DNA of 64,000 bases from DATLMR01 sp035634255 (lineage in GTDB: Bacteria > Acidobacteriota > Blastocatellia > UBA7656). The stretch spans positions 1-64,000 of the forward strand of contig DASQDI010000085.1 in assembly GCA_035634255.1 (NCBI GenBank), in the 5' to 3' direction. This document shows positions 44,172 to 51,647 of the stretch, piece after piece. Each line of letters starts with the position of its first letter. Within the stretch, counting starts at the first letter, position 1. The position numbers and the translations under genes are program-made. The notes below the pieces were generated by a model, which was given only the letters and a program-made list of their open reading frames with translations, had not been told where the DNA came from and searched no databases.

Positions 44172-45233
44172 ATGAAAGTAGGACTGGTAGGTTTCGCAGG
44201 GTCGGGTAAGACGACCATATTCAACACCCTGACGGGGCTGACCGCGGAAGTGGGCGGCTACGGCGCGCGGGAGAAGGCGAACGTCGGCGTCATCAAAGTG
44301 CCCGACGAGCGCGTGGACAGGCTCGGGGAACTGTTCAACCCCAAGAAGAAGACGTACGCGGAGATCAGCTTCGTCGACGTGGCGGGGCCGCAGTCGGAGG
44401 GGGGCGAGCGCTCCGAGTCGGGGCTCGACCCGAAGCTCGTCCAGCACATGCGCGAGGTCGAGGCGCTCGTTCACGTAGTCAGGGCATTCGACAACCCGAT
44501 GCTGTTGCAGGCCGCCGACCCCGCGCGAGACATCCGCGCTTTCGACGACGAGCTGATGCTCACGGACCTCGTTCAGATCGAGACGAGGATCGCCCGGCTC
44601 AGGAAAGAGAAAGACTCGACCCGCGAGCGCGAGCTGCTCGAGCGGCTGAAGGGCGAGATCGAGGGCGAGCGGCCTCTGCGCGACCTAGAGATTTCGCCCG
44701 AGGAGATGGGCCTGATCGCGGGCTTTCGGTTCCTCAGCCTCAAGCCGCTGCTCCTGCTGCTCAACGTGGGCGAAGACTCTATCGCGTCCGAGCCTCCGGG
44801 CGAAGTGGAGGACCTCGCGGCTTCAAAGAACCTCAGCTTCATCGCGATGTCGGGGCAGACGGAGATGGAGATCGCGCAGCTAGCGCCCGAAGAGCAGCGC
44901 GATTTCCTTCAGGACCTCGGCATCTCCGAGCCGGCGCGCGACCGCTTCATCCGCGCGGCTTACACGCGGCTCGACCTGATAAGCTTCCTCACGGCGGGCG
45001 AGGACGAGTGCCGCGCGTGGCCGATCAGGCGCGGCACCTCGGCGCACAGGGCCGCGGGGAAGATTCACTCCGACATCGAGCGCGGCTTCATCCGCGCGGA
45101 GGTCGTCCGGTTCGAGGACCTGATCGAGCTGAAGAGCGAGGCCCGCTGCCGCGAGGCGGGGAAGCTCAGGCTGGAAGGCAAAGAGTACACCGTGCAGGAC
45201 GGGGATGTGATTCACTTCAGGTTCAATGTCTGA
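44172..45233 (+). CDS. YchF-like OBG-family NTPase with altered P-loop
   Basis: 353 aa from the ATG at 44172 (AAGGAG upstream). The G domain starts KVGLVGFAGSGKTTIFNTLTG. Canonical YchF has GLPNVGKST here, so the loop differs. The G4 position reads LLNVGE, keeping the N-x-x-E form that gives YchF its ATP preference. A helical insert (about 120-170) is charged. The C-terminal DUF933/TGS region is clear (LISFLTAGEDECRAWPIRRGTSAHRAAGKIHSDIERGFIRAEV, DVIHFRFNV). It may be a YchF paralogue rather than YchF itself. It overlaps the HAD gene by 8 bp. Confidence 0.85.
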   Translation: MKVGLVGFAGSGKTTIFNTLTGLTAEVGGYGAREKANVGVIKVPDERVDRLGELFNPKKKTYAEISFVDVAGPQSEGGERSESGLDPKLVQHMREVEALVHVVRAFDNPMLLQAADPARDIRAFDDELMLTDLVQIETRIARLRKEKDSTRERELLERLKGEIEGERPLRDLEISPEEMGLIAGFRFLSLKPLLLLLNVGEDSIASEPPGEVEDLAASKNLSFIAMSGQTEMEIAQLAPEEQRDFLQDLGISEPARDRFIRAAYTRLDLISFLTAGEDECRAWPIRRGTSAHRAAGKIHSDIERGFIRAEVVRFEDLIELKSEARCREAGKLRLEGKEYTVQDGDVIHFRFNV

Positions 45234-45984
45234 AATCACGATTGAAAATAATAGGGCGGGCGGGCGCCCGCCCCTGTCCGAAAATTTTCGCGTGCTCCTG
45301 TTCGACATAGACGGCACGCTTATACGCACCGTGCGCCGCCCCGAGTACCGCGGCTTGATGCGCGAGATGCTGATGGAGGTATTCGGGACGTGCGGGCGGA
45401 TCGCGGATGTCGATTTCGGGGGGAAGACCGACCTCGCCATATACCGCGAAGCGCTGGAGTGCGAAGGCGTAAGCTACGACCTGATTCGCGAGCGGCTTCC
45501 GGGGCTCGAAGCGCGAATGGTCGAGATCCTTAACGAACTGGCGAAGACGGGCGAGCTGTTCCGCCTCTGCCCCGGCGTGCGCGAGCTTCTCGACGCCTTG
45601 TCGGACCGGCCGCACCTCTTCCCCAGCCTCCTCACCGGGAACGTCGAGAAGCTCGCGGAGGCGAAGCTCCGGGTTGCGGGGATCTGGCACTACTTCCGGG
45701 GGCGCGGGGCCTTCGGAGGCGACGCCGAAGACCGCAACCACCTCCCGGCTTTCGCGGCGGAACGCCTGAGCGAGCACCTCGGGCACAGGCTCTCACCCGA
45801 GCGGTTCGTGATCGTCGGAGACACCCCGCGCGACATCCTCTGCGCGCGCCATTTCGGGGCGCGCGTCCTCGCGGTCGCTTCCGGCCAGCACACGATTGAA
45901 CACCTCCGGCAGCACTCGCCCGACGCCCTGCTCCAGGACCTGAGCGACACCGAACGGGTGCTCGATATATTAAGCGCCGTGTGA
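45226..45984 (+). CDS. HAD-superfamily phosphatase (phosphoglycolate phosphatase-like)
   Basis: 252 aa. Motif I is VLLFDIDGTLIRTVRRPEY with the nucleophile Asp. Motif II is the Thr in PSLLTGNVEKLAEAKL. Motif III/IV is RFVIVGDTPRDILCARHFGARVLAVASGQ. A helical cap lies between. The first 22 residues (with RAGGRPP) are encoded over a palindrome and do not look conserved, so a GTG at 45292 is a possible alternative start. It overlaps the YchF-like gene and is presumably translated with it. The substrate is unknown. Confidence 0.85.
   Translation: MSEITIENNRAGGRPPLSENFRVLLFDIDGTLIRTVRRPEYRGLMREMLMEVFGTCGRIADVDFGGKTDLAIYREALECEGVSYDLIRERLPGLEARMVEILNELAKTGELFRLCPGVRELLDALSDRPHLFPSLLTGNVEKLAEAKLRVAGIWHYFRGRGAFGGDAEDRNHLPAFAAERLSEHLGHRLSPERFVIVGDTPRDILCARHFGARVLAVASGQHTIEHLRQHSPDALLQDLSDTERVLDILSAV
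45258..45273. repeat. 16-bp palindrome inside the HAD gene
   Basis: GGGCGGGCGCCCGCCC is a perfect palindrome within the first codons of the HAD gene. It resembles the element at 46000-46016. Confidence 0.4.
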
Positions 45985-45999
45985 TTCGGCCCTGATCGC

Positions 46000-46016
46000 G
46001 CGGGCGTCTCGCCCGC
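46000..46016. terminator. Palindromic hairpin after the HAD gene
   Basis: GCGGGCG (46000-46006), loop TCT and CGCCCGC (46010-46016) form a 7-bp stem. Its complement has the form GCGGGCGAGACGCCCGC, which I recall from interspersed palindromes in other bacteria. A short T-rich stretch (ATCTTTC) follows. Confidence 0.45.
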
Positions 46017-46032
46017 ATCTTTCGGGAAGCTG

Positions 46033-46038
46033 TATAAT
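46033..46038 (+). promoter_or_regulatory. Probable -10 box giving a leaderless transcript
   Basis: A perfect TATAAT ends 7 nt before the ATG at 46046, so transcription would begin at or within two bases of the start codon. No Shine-Dalgarno is present. The -35 region is weak. Confidence 0.45.
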
Positions 46039-46045
46039 ACTGCAC

Positions 46046-47050
46046 ATGTCATACGCGCCGCGTTCCATACTCGTGATCGACACCTCGCCCTTCGGCCGGT
46101 CCCTGTCGCTCTTGCCTTCGGTCAGGGCTCTGCGCGCCGCCTACCCGAAGACCTTCATCACGGTGGCCGTGAACCGGGGGATGAGCGAGCTGTTGACGGC
46201 GCAGAAGCTCGCCGATGAGGTGATCGATCTCGGCCAGATCAAGTCGGGGGAGCAGGGGCCTGGGGCCTCCCTCAAGCGACTGGCGCAGTTGGTAAGAAAG
46301 GCGCGGCGGGACGACTTCGACCTCGTGCTGGACTTCTCACCCCGCCTCGAAACGCAGGCGCTCACCCGGCTCTTCCTGAGGGGCCGCACGATCACCCCGT
46401 CGAAACTCTCTAATATTCTGGATTCGCTTCTCGGCCGGAGGGAGAGGGGTTGGCGGTCTGCCGACCACGGCTCCGAGTGCGAAAGCGTGCTGAGCCAGCT
46501 CGGCCTCAGGTGTCAGGAGCCCGGCCTGCTGATCGAGGTGCCGGAGGACGAGCACGCGAAATTCGAGCAGAACCTTGAGCGGCACGGGTCGCGCGGAGGC
46601 GAGCCCATCGTCATCCTGCATGCGTCGAACTCGGGCGAAACGTTCGAGTGGCCCGTCGCGCATTTCGCGGAGCTGGCCTCGCGGCTCGCGAGTAATTACG
46701 GGGCGAGGATAGTGGCGCTCGACGACCCCGCCTGCGACGGTTTTACGGATGCGGTCGGCAAGCTGATGCCGGGCGGAGGGATAAAGATGTGCGCGCCGCG
46801 GGCGCTCGAGCTGGCGGCTGCCTGCGCGCGCGCGAGCATCGTGGTCACGGACGACTCGGGACTTGCGGCGCTGTGCGGGACGGTCGGGACGCCCGTCATC
46901 GAGCTGGCGGACTTCCCGGCCCCTTCACACTCGCGCAGCCACCGCGTCGTGCAGGGCTCATCGCGCGGGAGGATCGAGGTGGAAGAGGTTTATTCGCTCG
47001 CCTGCGAGATGCTTCGGGAGAGCCGGACCGTCTCCCTCTTCCACAGGTGA
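46046..47050 (+). CDS. Family 9 glycosyltransferase (heptosyltransferase-like)
   Basis: 334 aa. The GT-B fold begins RSILVIDTSPFGRSLSLLPSVRALRAAYPKTFITVAV. The second domain has PIVILHASNSGETFEWPVAHFAELASRLASNYGARIVAL and the ADP-heptose-type site VVTDDSGLAALCGTVGTPVIELADFP. The family usually has S/T-D-S-G-x-x-H in that place. Here it is DDSGLAAL, without the His, so the donor or activity may differ. It may add sugars to LPS core or another envelope glycan. No partner enzymes are adjacent. Confidence 0.8.
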   Translation: MSYAPRSILVIDTSPFGRSLSLLPSVRALRAAYPKTFITVAVNRGMSELLTAQKLADEVIDLGQIKSGEQGPGASLKRLAQLVRKARRDDFDLVLDFSPRLETQALTRLFLRGRTITPSKLSNILDSLLGRRERGWRSADHGSECESVLSQLGLRCQEPGLLIEVPEDEHAKFEQNLERHGSRGGEPIVILHASNSGETFEWPVAHFAELASRLASNYGARIVALDDPACDGFTDAVGKLMPGGGIKMCAPRALELAAACARASIVVTDDSGLAALCGTVGTPVIELADFPAPSHSRSHRVVQGSSRGRIEVEEVYSLACEMLRESRTVSLFHR

Positions 47051-47123
47051 GCGCGCGGCCACAATGGCCCGCGGGTGAAAGGTACGAGGGAGGGGGCGGC
47101 CTCCCGTTATCGCCGGGCGCGTC

Positions 47124-47151
47124 TTGGACATTCCCGAGTTTAATGTATAAT
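47124..47151 (+). promoter_or_regulatory. Sigma-70-type promoter of the small membrane protein
   Basis: TTGGAC (47124-47129), a 16-bp spacer and a perfect TATAAT (47146-47151) lie 84 bp upstream of the ATG at 47236. Confidence 0.55.
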
Positions 47152-47235
47152 TAGGGCGCAGGGCAGCACATAATCCGCACCGCATCTGAGATTGAGAAGT
47201 TAAGGCTTTATTCTTAATCAATCAAGGAGGGAGCC

Positions 47236-47451
47236 ATGAAGCATCTACTCTGGGTGGTGGGACTGATTTCACTCGCGCTTGGGACCTACTTCATCTACCA
47301 GTACATGTACGACAAGGCCGGAAGTGCCGACAGAAGCAACCTGATCTACGGAGGCATCCTCTTCGGTATTTCGCTAATCTTCTGGGGCGTCTTCTTCTTC
47401 CGCAGGTTCCGGGAAGAAGGGGAGCAGGACATCAGCATTACGAAATTTTAG
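47236..47451 (+). CDS. Small two-helix membrane protein, unknown
   Basis: 71 aa. AGGAGG lies 7 nt upstream. TM1 (about 4-24) and TM2 (about 36-54) flank a short loop with YDKAGSADRSN, and a charged tail follows (RRFREEGEQD). It has its own promoter and a long leader. I recognise no family. Confidence 0.75.
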   Translation: MKHLLWVVGLISLALGTYFIYQYMYDKAGSADRSNLIYGGILFGISLIFWGVFFFRRFREEGEQDISITKF

Positions 47452-47722
47452 GCATTCAGACTCGCGCGCTGAGCAGGTAGTCTCGAAACCTGGTTTCGGT
47501 ACCTGATGCCGGGCGAGAAGGGGACAGTGTTTTAACGCTAAGGCCGATCCGCCCGGCTTTTGCGTTAACGGGTAATTCAGATTCCGCCTCACCCCGTCCT
47601 TCCAGTTGGTAGCAGGTCTCCCCATGCTGGTAAAATATATCGCGTGACTATCGGCAAAATCGGATCGCTGTAGGACGCATCTTGTGGGCTGCCTTAAATT
47701 CATATGGGGTACCGGGGATTAG

Positions 47723-49651
47723 ATGAACATATGTATGAGTTGCGGCTCGCCAGTCCCGTCTTCTGACGAGGAATGTCCGAGGTGCGGGGCGGTATCGAGG
47801 AACCGGCAGGACAGGCTGCTCGGGATAACCCTCGCGGACAAGTATCTGATCGAAGAGAAGCTCGGCGCGGGCGGCATGTGCGAGGTATACCGCGCCCGCC
47901 ACGTACTGATCAACAAGCCCGTCGCCGTCAAAGTGCTCAGGCCGGAGCTGGCCTCCGACCCGCAGATCGCCCGGCGCTTCGAGCAGGAGGCGAAAGCCGC
48001 GAGCCTCATCCGCCACCCGAATGCGATTGACGTGACCGACTTCGGGTTAGCGAGGGGCAACACCCCGTTCATCGTGATGGAGCTCGTCGAAGGGCGAACC
48101 GTAGGCGAGCTGCTGCGCCAGGAGGGCGTGTTTTCCGTCGAGCGGACCATGAACATCCTCCGGCAGATATGCGGGGCGCTCGAATCGGCGCACGCGGCCG
48201 GGGTCATCCACCGCGACATCAAGCCCGACAACATAATCATCGCGGAGTACGAAGGCGGGGACTGGGTCGAAGTCTGCGACTTCGGCGTGGCGAAGATTCA
48301 GGAGGACGTGAACCGCAGGGCCGCGCTCACGGGCGCGAACCTGATCATCGGGACGCCGCGTTACATGTCCCCCGAGCAGTGCGAGGAGCGGCCGGTAGAC
48401 GCCCGAAGCGACATCTACTCGCTCGGCGTCGTGCTCTACGAGATGCTCGCGGGCGAAGCGCCCTTCGGAGGAAACTCGACGCGCCAGATGATAGCCCACG
48501 CGGTCGAGACTCCCCCGCCGCTCAGGCTTAAGCGGCCCGACCTGTCGCCCGAGCTGGAAGCCGTCATAATGAGGGCTCTTGAGAAAGACCCCGCGCGCAG
48601 GCCGCAGAGCGCGCCCGAACTCTTTCAGGCTTTCGAAGCCGCGGCGAGCCCGAGCCGGGCCGTCCCCCTGGAGGCGCGGAGCGCGGGCGAAGGCCCCGGC
48701 CTCAGTATCCCGCTCACCCCGAATCAGGATTACCTTTTGACTCCCGCGGCCGCTGAAGCCGTCGGCCTAGATGACGAAGCGACCCTCGTGCGGTCGCGCG
48801 AGCGCTCTGAGGATTACGCGCCGGCGGGCGCTCCCCCTTTGCCCCACGACCGCCGGGGCGGGATCACGCATCCGGGGAACGTTCAGACGCAGAGCCCTCG
48901 GGTCGCTTCGCACAGGACGACCGGCGCGGGGCGCGAGGCGAGGCGCAAACCGAACCCCCTGATGATCGGGATCATACTCGGCGCGCTCGTCCTTTCGGCT
49001 CTTGCGGCGGTCCTTGTGCTCCGCGACAGGCGGGCGGGCGAGAGTACCGTGACGGCGGAGCGCGAGCCCGAACGCGAGGCGAGCGCTCAGCGCCCCTCTA
49101 CCGCGGCCGCGCCGGCGGCCCCGGCACCCACCCCCATCCCGAAGATCGAGGATAATGTCGACAGCACTCCCGAATCGGTAGAGAGCGTGCCGCCCGCCGA
49201 AGGTAACGTCGACACTTCCGACGCGGAGGACGACGTGCCTCCGCCGCCCGAAGTCGATCAGGCCGCGATCCGGAGGCAGGTCATCGGCGTTCTAAACGGG
49301 TGGACCTCAAGCCTGTCGAAGCGAAACCTCAACGCGCACCTGCGCTACTTCGCCCCGTCGCTCCACACCTATTATCTGAAGCGGGGGGTGAACCGCAGTT
49401 ACGTGCGGGGGGACATCGCGCGCGCGCTCGACACCTACTCGAAGCTGGATTTTTCTTTCGGCAATATCAGCGTCAGGCCCGACAGGACGGGGAAGCGCGC
49501 CGTGGCCACTTTCACGAAGATGTGGGATTTCGAAGGGGAGAAGAACGTCTCCGGATCGGTGCAGGAGAGGGTGTGGCTGGAGAACGTCTCGGGCAACTGG
49601 CGCATAACCGGCGTTAGAGACTTGCGGGTCAATTACGTTCAGCAGAATTAG
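47723..49651 (+). CDS. Ser/Thr protein kinase with N-terminal zinc ribbon and NTF2-like C-terminus
   Basis: 642 aa. A zinc ribbon (MNICMSCGS to ECPRCG, four Cys at residues 4-21) precedes a Hanks-type kinase domain (about 35-310). It has LGAGGMCEVYRARHV, the ATP Lys K70, HRDIKPDN (D165), DFG at 186-188, GTPRYMSPEQCEERPVDARSDIYSLGVVLYEML, and an Arg near the end of the domain. A Pro/Ser linker leads to one TM helix (about 411-434). The extracytoplasmic part has a Pro/Glu-rich spacer and a domain at about 515-642 (VIGVLNGWTSSLSKRNLNAHLRYFAPS, WDFEGEKNVSGSVQERVWLENVSGNWRITGV) of the NTF2/SnoaL type. It likely senses an envelope signal. All catalytic residues are present. Confidence 0.9.
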   Translation: MNICMSCGSPVPSSDEECPRCGAVSRNRQDRLLGITLADKYLIEEKLGAGGMCEVYRARHVLINKPVAVKVLRPELASDPQIARRFEQEAKAASLIRHPNAIDVTDFGLARGNTPFIVMELVEGRTVGELLRQEGVFSVERTMNILRQICGALESAHAAGVIHRDIKPDNIIIAEYEGGDWVEVCDFGVAKIQEDVNRRAALTGANLIIGTPRYMSPEQCEERPVDARSDIYSLGVVLYEMLAGEAPFGGNSTRQMIAHAVETPPPLRLKRPDLSPELEAVIMRALEKDPARRPQSAPELFQAFEAAASPSRAVPLEARSAGEGPGLSIPLTPNQDYLLTPAAAEAVGLDDEATLVRSRERSEDYAPAGAPPLPHDRRGGITHPGNVQTQSPRVASHRTTGAGREARRKPNPLMIGIILGALVLSALAAVLVLRDRRAGESTVTAEREPEREASAQRPSTAAAPAAPAPTPIPKIEDNVDSTPESVESVPPAEGNVDTSDAEDDVPPPPEVDQAAIRRQVIGVLNGWTSSLSKRNLNAHLRYFAPSLHTYYLKRGVNRSYVRGDIARALDTYSKLDFSFGNISVRPDRTGKRAVATFTKMWDFEGEKNVSGSVQERVWLENVSGNWRITGVRDLRVNYVQQN

Positions 49652-49682
49652 ACGGCCATGATCTCCCGAATGCCGAACGGCT

Positions 49683-50495
49683 CTACCTCGGCTGCTGTCT
49701 AGGGTCGAGGCGCTCCCGCAGTCCGTCGCCGATGAAGTTGAAGGCGAGGACCGAGAGGGCGATCATCAGGCCGGGGAAGATGAACAGGTGCGGGGCCGTG
49801 AACCAGAACTCGCGCGAGTCATCAATCATCTTTCCCCAGGAGGGGATCGGCTCCGGCACGCCGAGCCCGAGGAAGCTGAGCCCCGCCTCCGCCAGTATCG
49901 CGCCCGCCATGCCGAGCGAAGCCTGGACGATCAGGGGCTGGATCGAATTGGGAAGTATGTGCTTGATGAGTATGCGCGTGTCCTTCGCCCCGAGCGCGCG
50001 GGCCGCGGTCACGAAGTCGTACTCGCGGACCTTGAGCACCTGCGCGCGCATCAGGCGGGCGTACCCGACCCACCCGATTACCGAGAGCGCGATTATTAGA
50101 TTCTTCAGGCTCGGGCCGAGAAACGCTACCATAGCGATGGCGAGCAGTATTCCGGGGAAGGAGAGAAATACGTTGAACAGGAACCCGGATATGATGCGGT
50201 CGGTCCAGCCGCCCCGGTAGCCCGCGAAGGCCCCGATCAGCACGCCCGCGATGGAGGAGATGGTGACGACGGAAAGCCCGACCAGCATGGAGACCCGCGC
50301 CCCGTAAATGATGCGGGCCATCATGTCGCGGCCCAGCTGGTCGCGGCCCATCGGGTGAGCGAGGTCAGGAGGGTCGAGCCGCGCGACGAGGTCCAGGCTT
50401 TGCACCTTGTCCCAGGAAGCGAGGAAGGGGGACAGGAGGGCCATCAGGACCATCACGCCCGCCACGACAAATCCGAATTTTGCCACGCGATTCAT
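49683..50495 (-). CDS. Peptide/nickel-type ABC transporter permease, DppC family
   Basis: 270 aa. An N-terminal TM precedes HPMGRDQLGRDMMARIIYGARVSMLVG, the DppC signature. The binding-protein-dependent permease core follows, with the EAA loop YDFVTAARALGAKDTRILIKHILPNSIQPLIV. GLSFLGLGVPEPIPSWGKMIDDS is characteristic of DppC/OppC. Its GTPPase-coupling loop looks intact. It pairs with the DppB-like gene 15 bp upstream. No ATPase or binding protein is nearby. Confidence 0.92.
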   Translation of the reverse strand: MNRVAKFGFVVAGVMVLMALLSPFLASWDKVQSLDLVARLDPPDLAHPMGRDQLGRDMMARIIYGARVSMLVGLSVVTISSIAGVLIGAFAGYRGGWTDRIISGFLFNVFLSFPGILLAIAMVAFLGPSLKNLIIALSVIGWVGYARLMRAQVLKVREYDFVTAARALGAKDTRILIKHILPNSIQPLIVQASLGMAGAILAEAGLSFLGLGVPEPIPSWGKMIDDSREFWFTAPHLFIFPGLMIALSVLAFNFIGDGLRERLDPRQQPR

Positions 50496-50510
50496 AATAA
50501 ACCCGCCTGC

Positions 50511-51440
50511 TCAATCCACTTTGATTCTCGGGTCGAGAAAACGATAGACGATGTCGGTCAGCATGTTGACCAGAACGTAGGTCGCGGCTATCACCAGAAT
50601 GCAGCCCTGGGTCAGCTTGTAGTCGCGCTCGCTGATGCTGTCCACGAGGAGGCTCCCGACGCCGGGCCATGAGAATACTCGCTCCGTGATGATCGCGCCG
50701 GCGAGCAGGACTCCGAACTGAAGCCCGAGGACCGTGACGACGGGGATGAGCCCGTTTTTAAGCACGTGCTTGTAGATCACGATTCTTTCGGGGAGGCCTT
50801 TGGCTCGGGCCGTGCGGACGTAATCTTCGCCGAGCTCTTCGAGCACGCTGGACCGGACTATCCTCGTGAGGATCGCTGAGAGTCCCGCCCCGAGCGTTAT
50901 CGCGGGGAGGATCAGGTGGTCGAGCCCCCCGCCTCCTGACACGGGCGTGAGCCCCAGCTCGACGGAAAAGATGAGGATGAACAGGGGGCCGAGCGCGAAG
51001 CTGGGCAAAGAGATCCCCAGTAAAGCGATGAGCGTGGAGCCGCTGTCGATGAAACTGCCCCGGTTCGTGGCCGCCGTGACTCCGAGCGGGATCGACACGA
51101 GCACGGCTATGAAGAGGGAGGCGAAAGCCAGCTGTATCGTCGCCGGGTAACGGGAAGAGATGCGCGCGAGGACGGACTGCCGCGTCACCGGGTTTTCGCC
51201 CCAGTCCCCGCGCGCGAGGCCCTTCCAGTAATCGACATACTGGGTGAGTAGGGGCTTATCAAGGCCGAGCTCCGAGCGGGCCGCCTGGTACTGCTCTTCG
51301 GAGGCGTTTTCGCCCACGAGCTGGCGAGCGGGGTCTCCGGGGACTATGTGAATAAGCAGAAAAACGAGGGTCACGACGGCCCACAGGACCGGGATGAGCA
51401 TTAAAATGCGCCGCACCACAGCGAAGGCGATTCCCCGCAT
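50511..51440 (-). CDS. Peptide/nickel-type ABC transporter permease, DppB family
   Basis: 309 aa. It has PVLWAVVTLVFLLIHIVPGDPARQLVGENAS at the start, the DppB signature. It continues with ALLGISLPSFALGPLFILIFS, the EAA loop EDYVRTARAKGLPERIVIYKHVLKNGLIPVVTVLG, and ERVFSWPGVGSLLVDSISERDYKLTQGCIL. It is translated first, followed by the DppC-like gene. The promoter upstream suggests a leaderless transcript. Confidence 0.92.
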   Translation of the reverse strand: MRGIAFAVVRRILMLIPVLWAVVTLVFLLIHIVPGDPARQLVGENASEEQYQAARSELGLDKPLLTQYVDYWKGLARGDWGENPVTRQSVLARISSRYPATIQLAFASLFIAVLVSIPLGVTAATNRGSFIDSGSTLIALLGISLPSFALGPLFILIFSVELGLTPVSGGGGLDHLILPAITLGAGLSAILTRIVRSSVLEELGEDYVRTARAKGLPERIVIYKHVLKNGLIPVVTVLGLQFGVLLAGAIITERVFSWPGVGSLLVDSISERDYKLTQGCILVIAATYVLVNMLTDIVYRFLDPRIKVD

Positions 51441-51448
51441 AGGAGGTC

Positions 51449-51478
51449 ATAATAGCAAAGCCCCTCGGGCCGCGCCAA
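51449..51478 (-). promoter_or_regulatory. Promoter of the dppBC-like pair, probably leaderless
   Basis: On the - strand TTGGCG (51478-51473), an 18-bp spacer and TATTAT (51454-51449) with an extended TGC just upstream end 8 nt before the ATG at 51440. No Shine-Dalgarno lies between. Confidence 0.45.
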
Positions 51479-51506
51479 CGCGCTTTTCGGCGCGGGACTT
51501 TTGCTC

Positions 51507-51535
51507 TTGCAAAGAATAAGCGCGTTGCTTAATAT
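51507..51535 (+). promoter_or_regulatory. Promoter of tRNA-Thr
   Basis: TTGCAA (51507-51512), a 17-bp spacer and TAATAT (51530-51535) sit 18 bp upstream of the mature tRNA 5' end. Confidence 0.6.
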
Positions 51536-51553
51536 CCTTTTTCCGCTAGAAAA

Positions 51554-51629
51554 GCCGGTGTAGCTCAGTTGGTAGAGCATCTGATTTGTAATCAGAGGGT
51601 CGGGGGTTCGAATCCCTTCACCGGCTCCA
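51554..51629 (+). tRNA. tRNA-Thr (anticodon TGT)
   Basis: 76 nt. The acceptor arms GCCGGTG and CACCGGC pair. The D arm contains GCTCAGTTGGTAGAGC. The anticodon stem is TCTGA/TCAGA around TTTGTAA, so the anticodon is TGT (51587-51589) and reads ACA. The T arm is GGGGGTTCGAATCCC. The 3' CCA is encoded. It marks the boundary between G+C-rich DNA and the A+T-richer right part of the window. Confidence 0.96.
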
Positions 51630-51647
51630 TTTACTCCAAGCTTTTAC

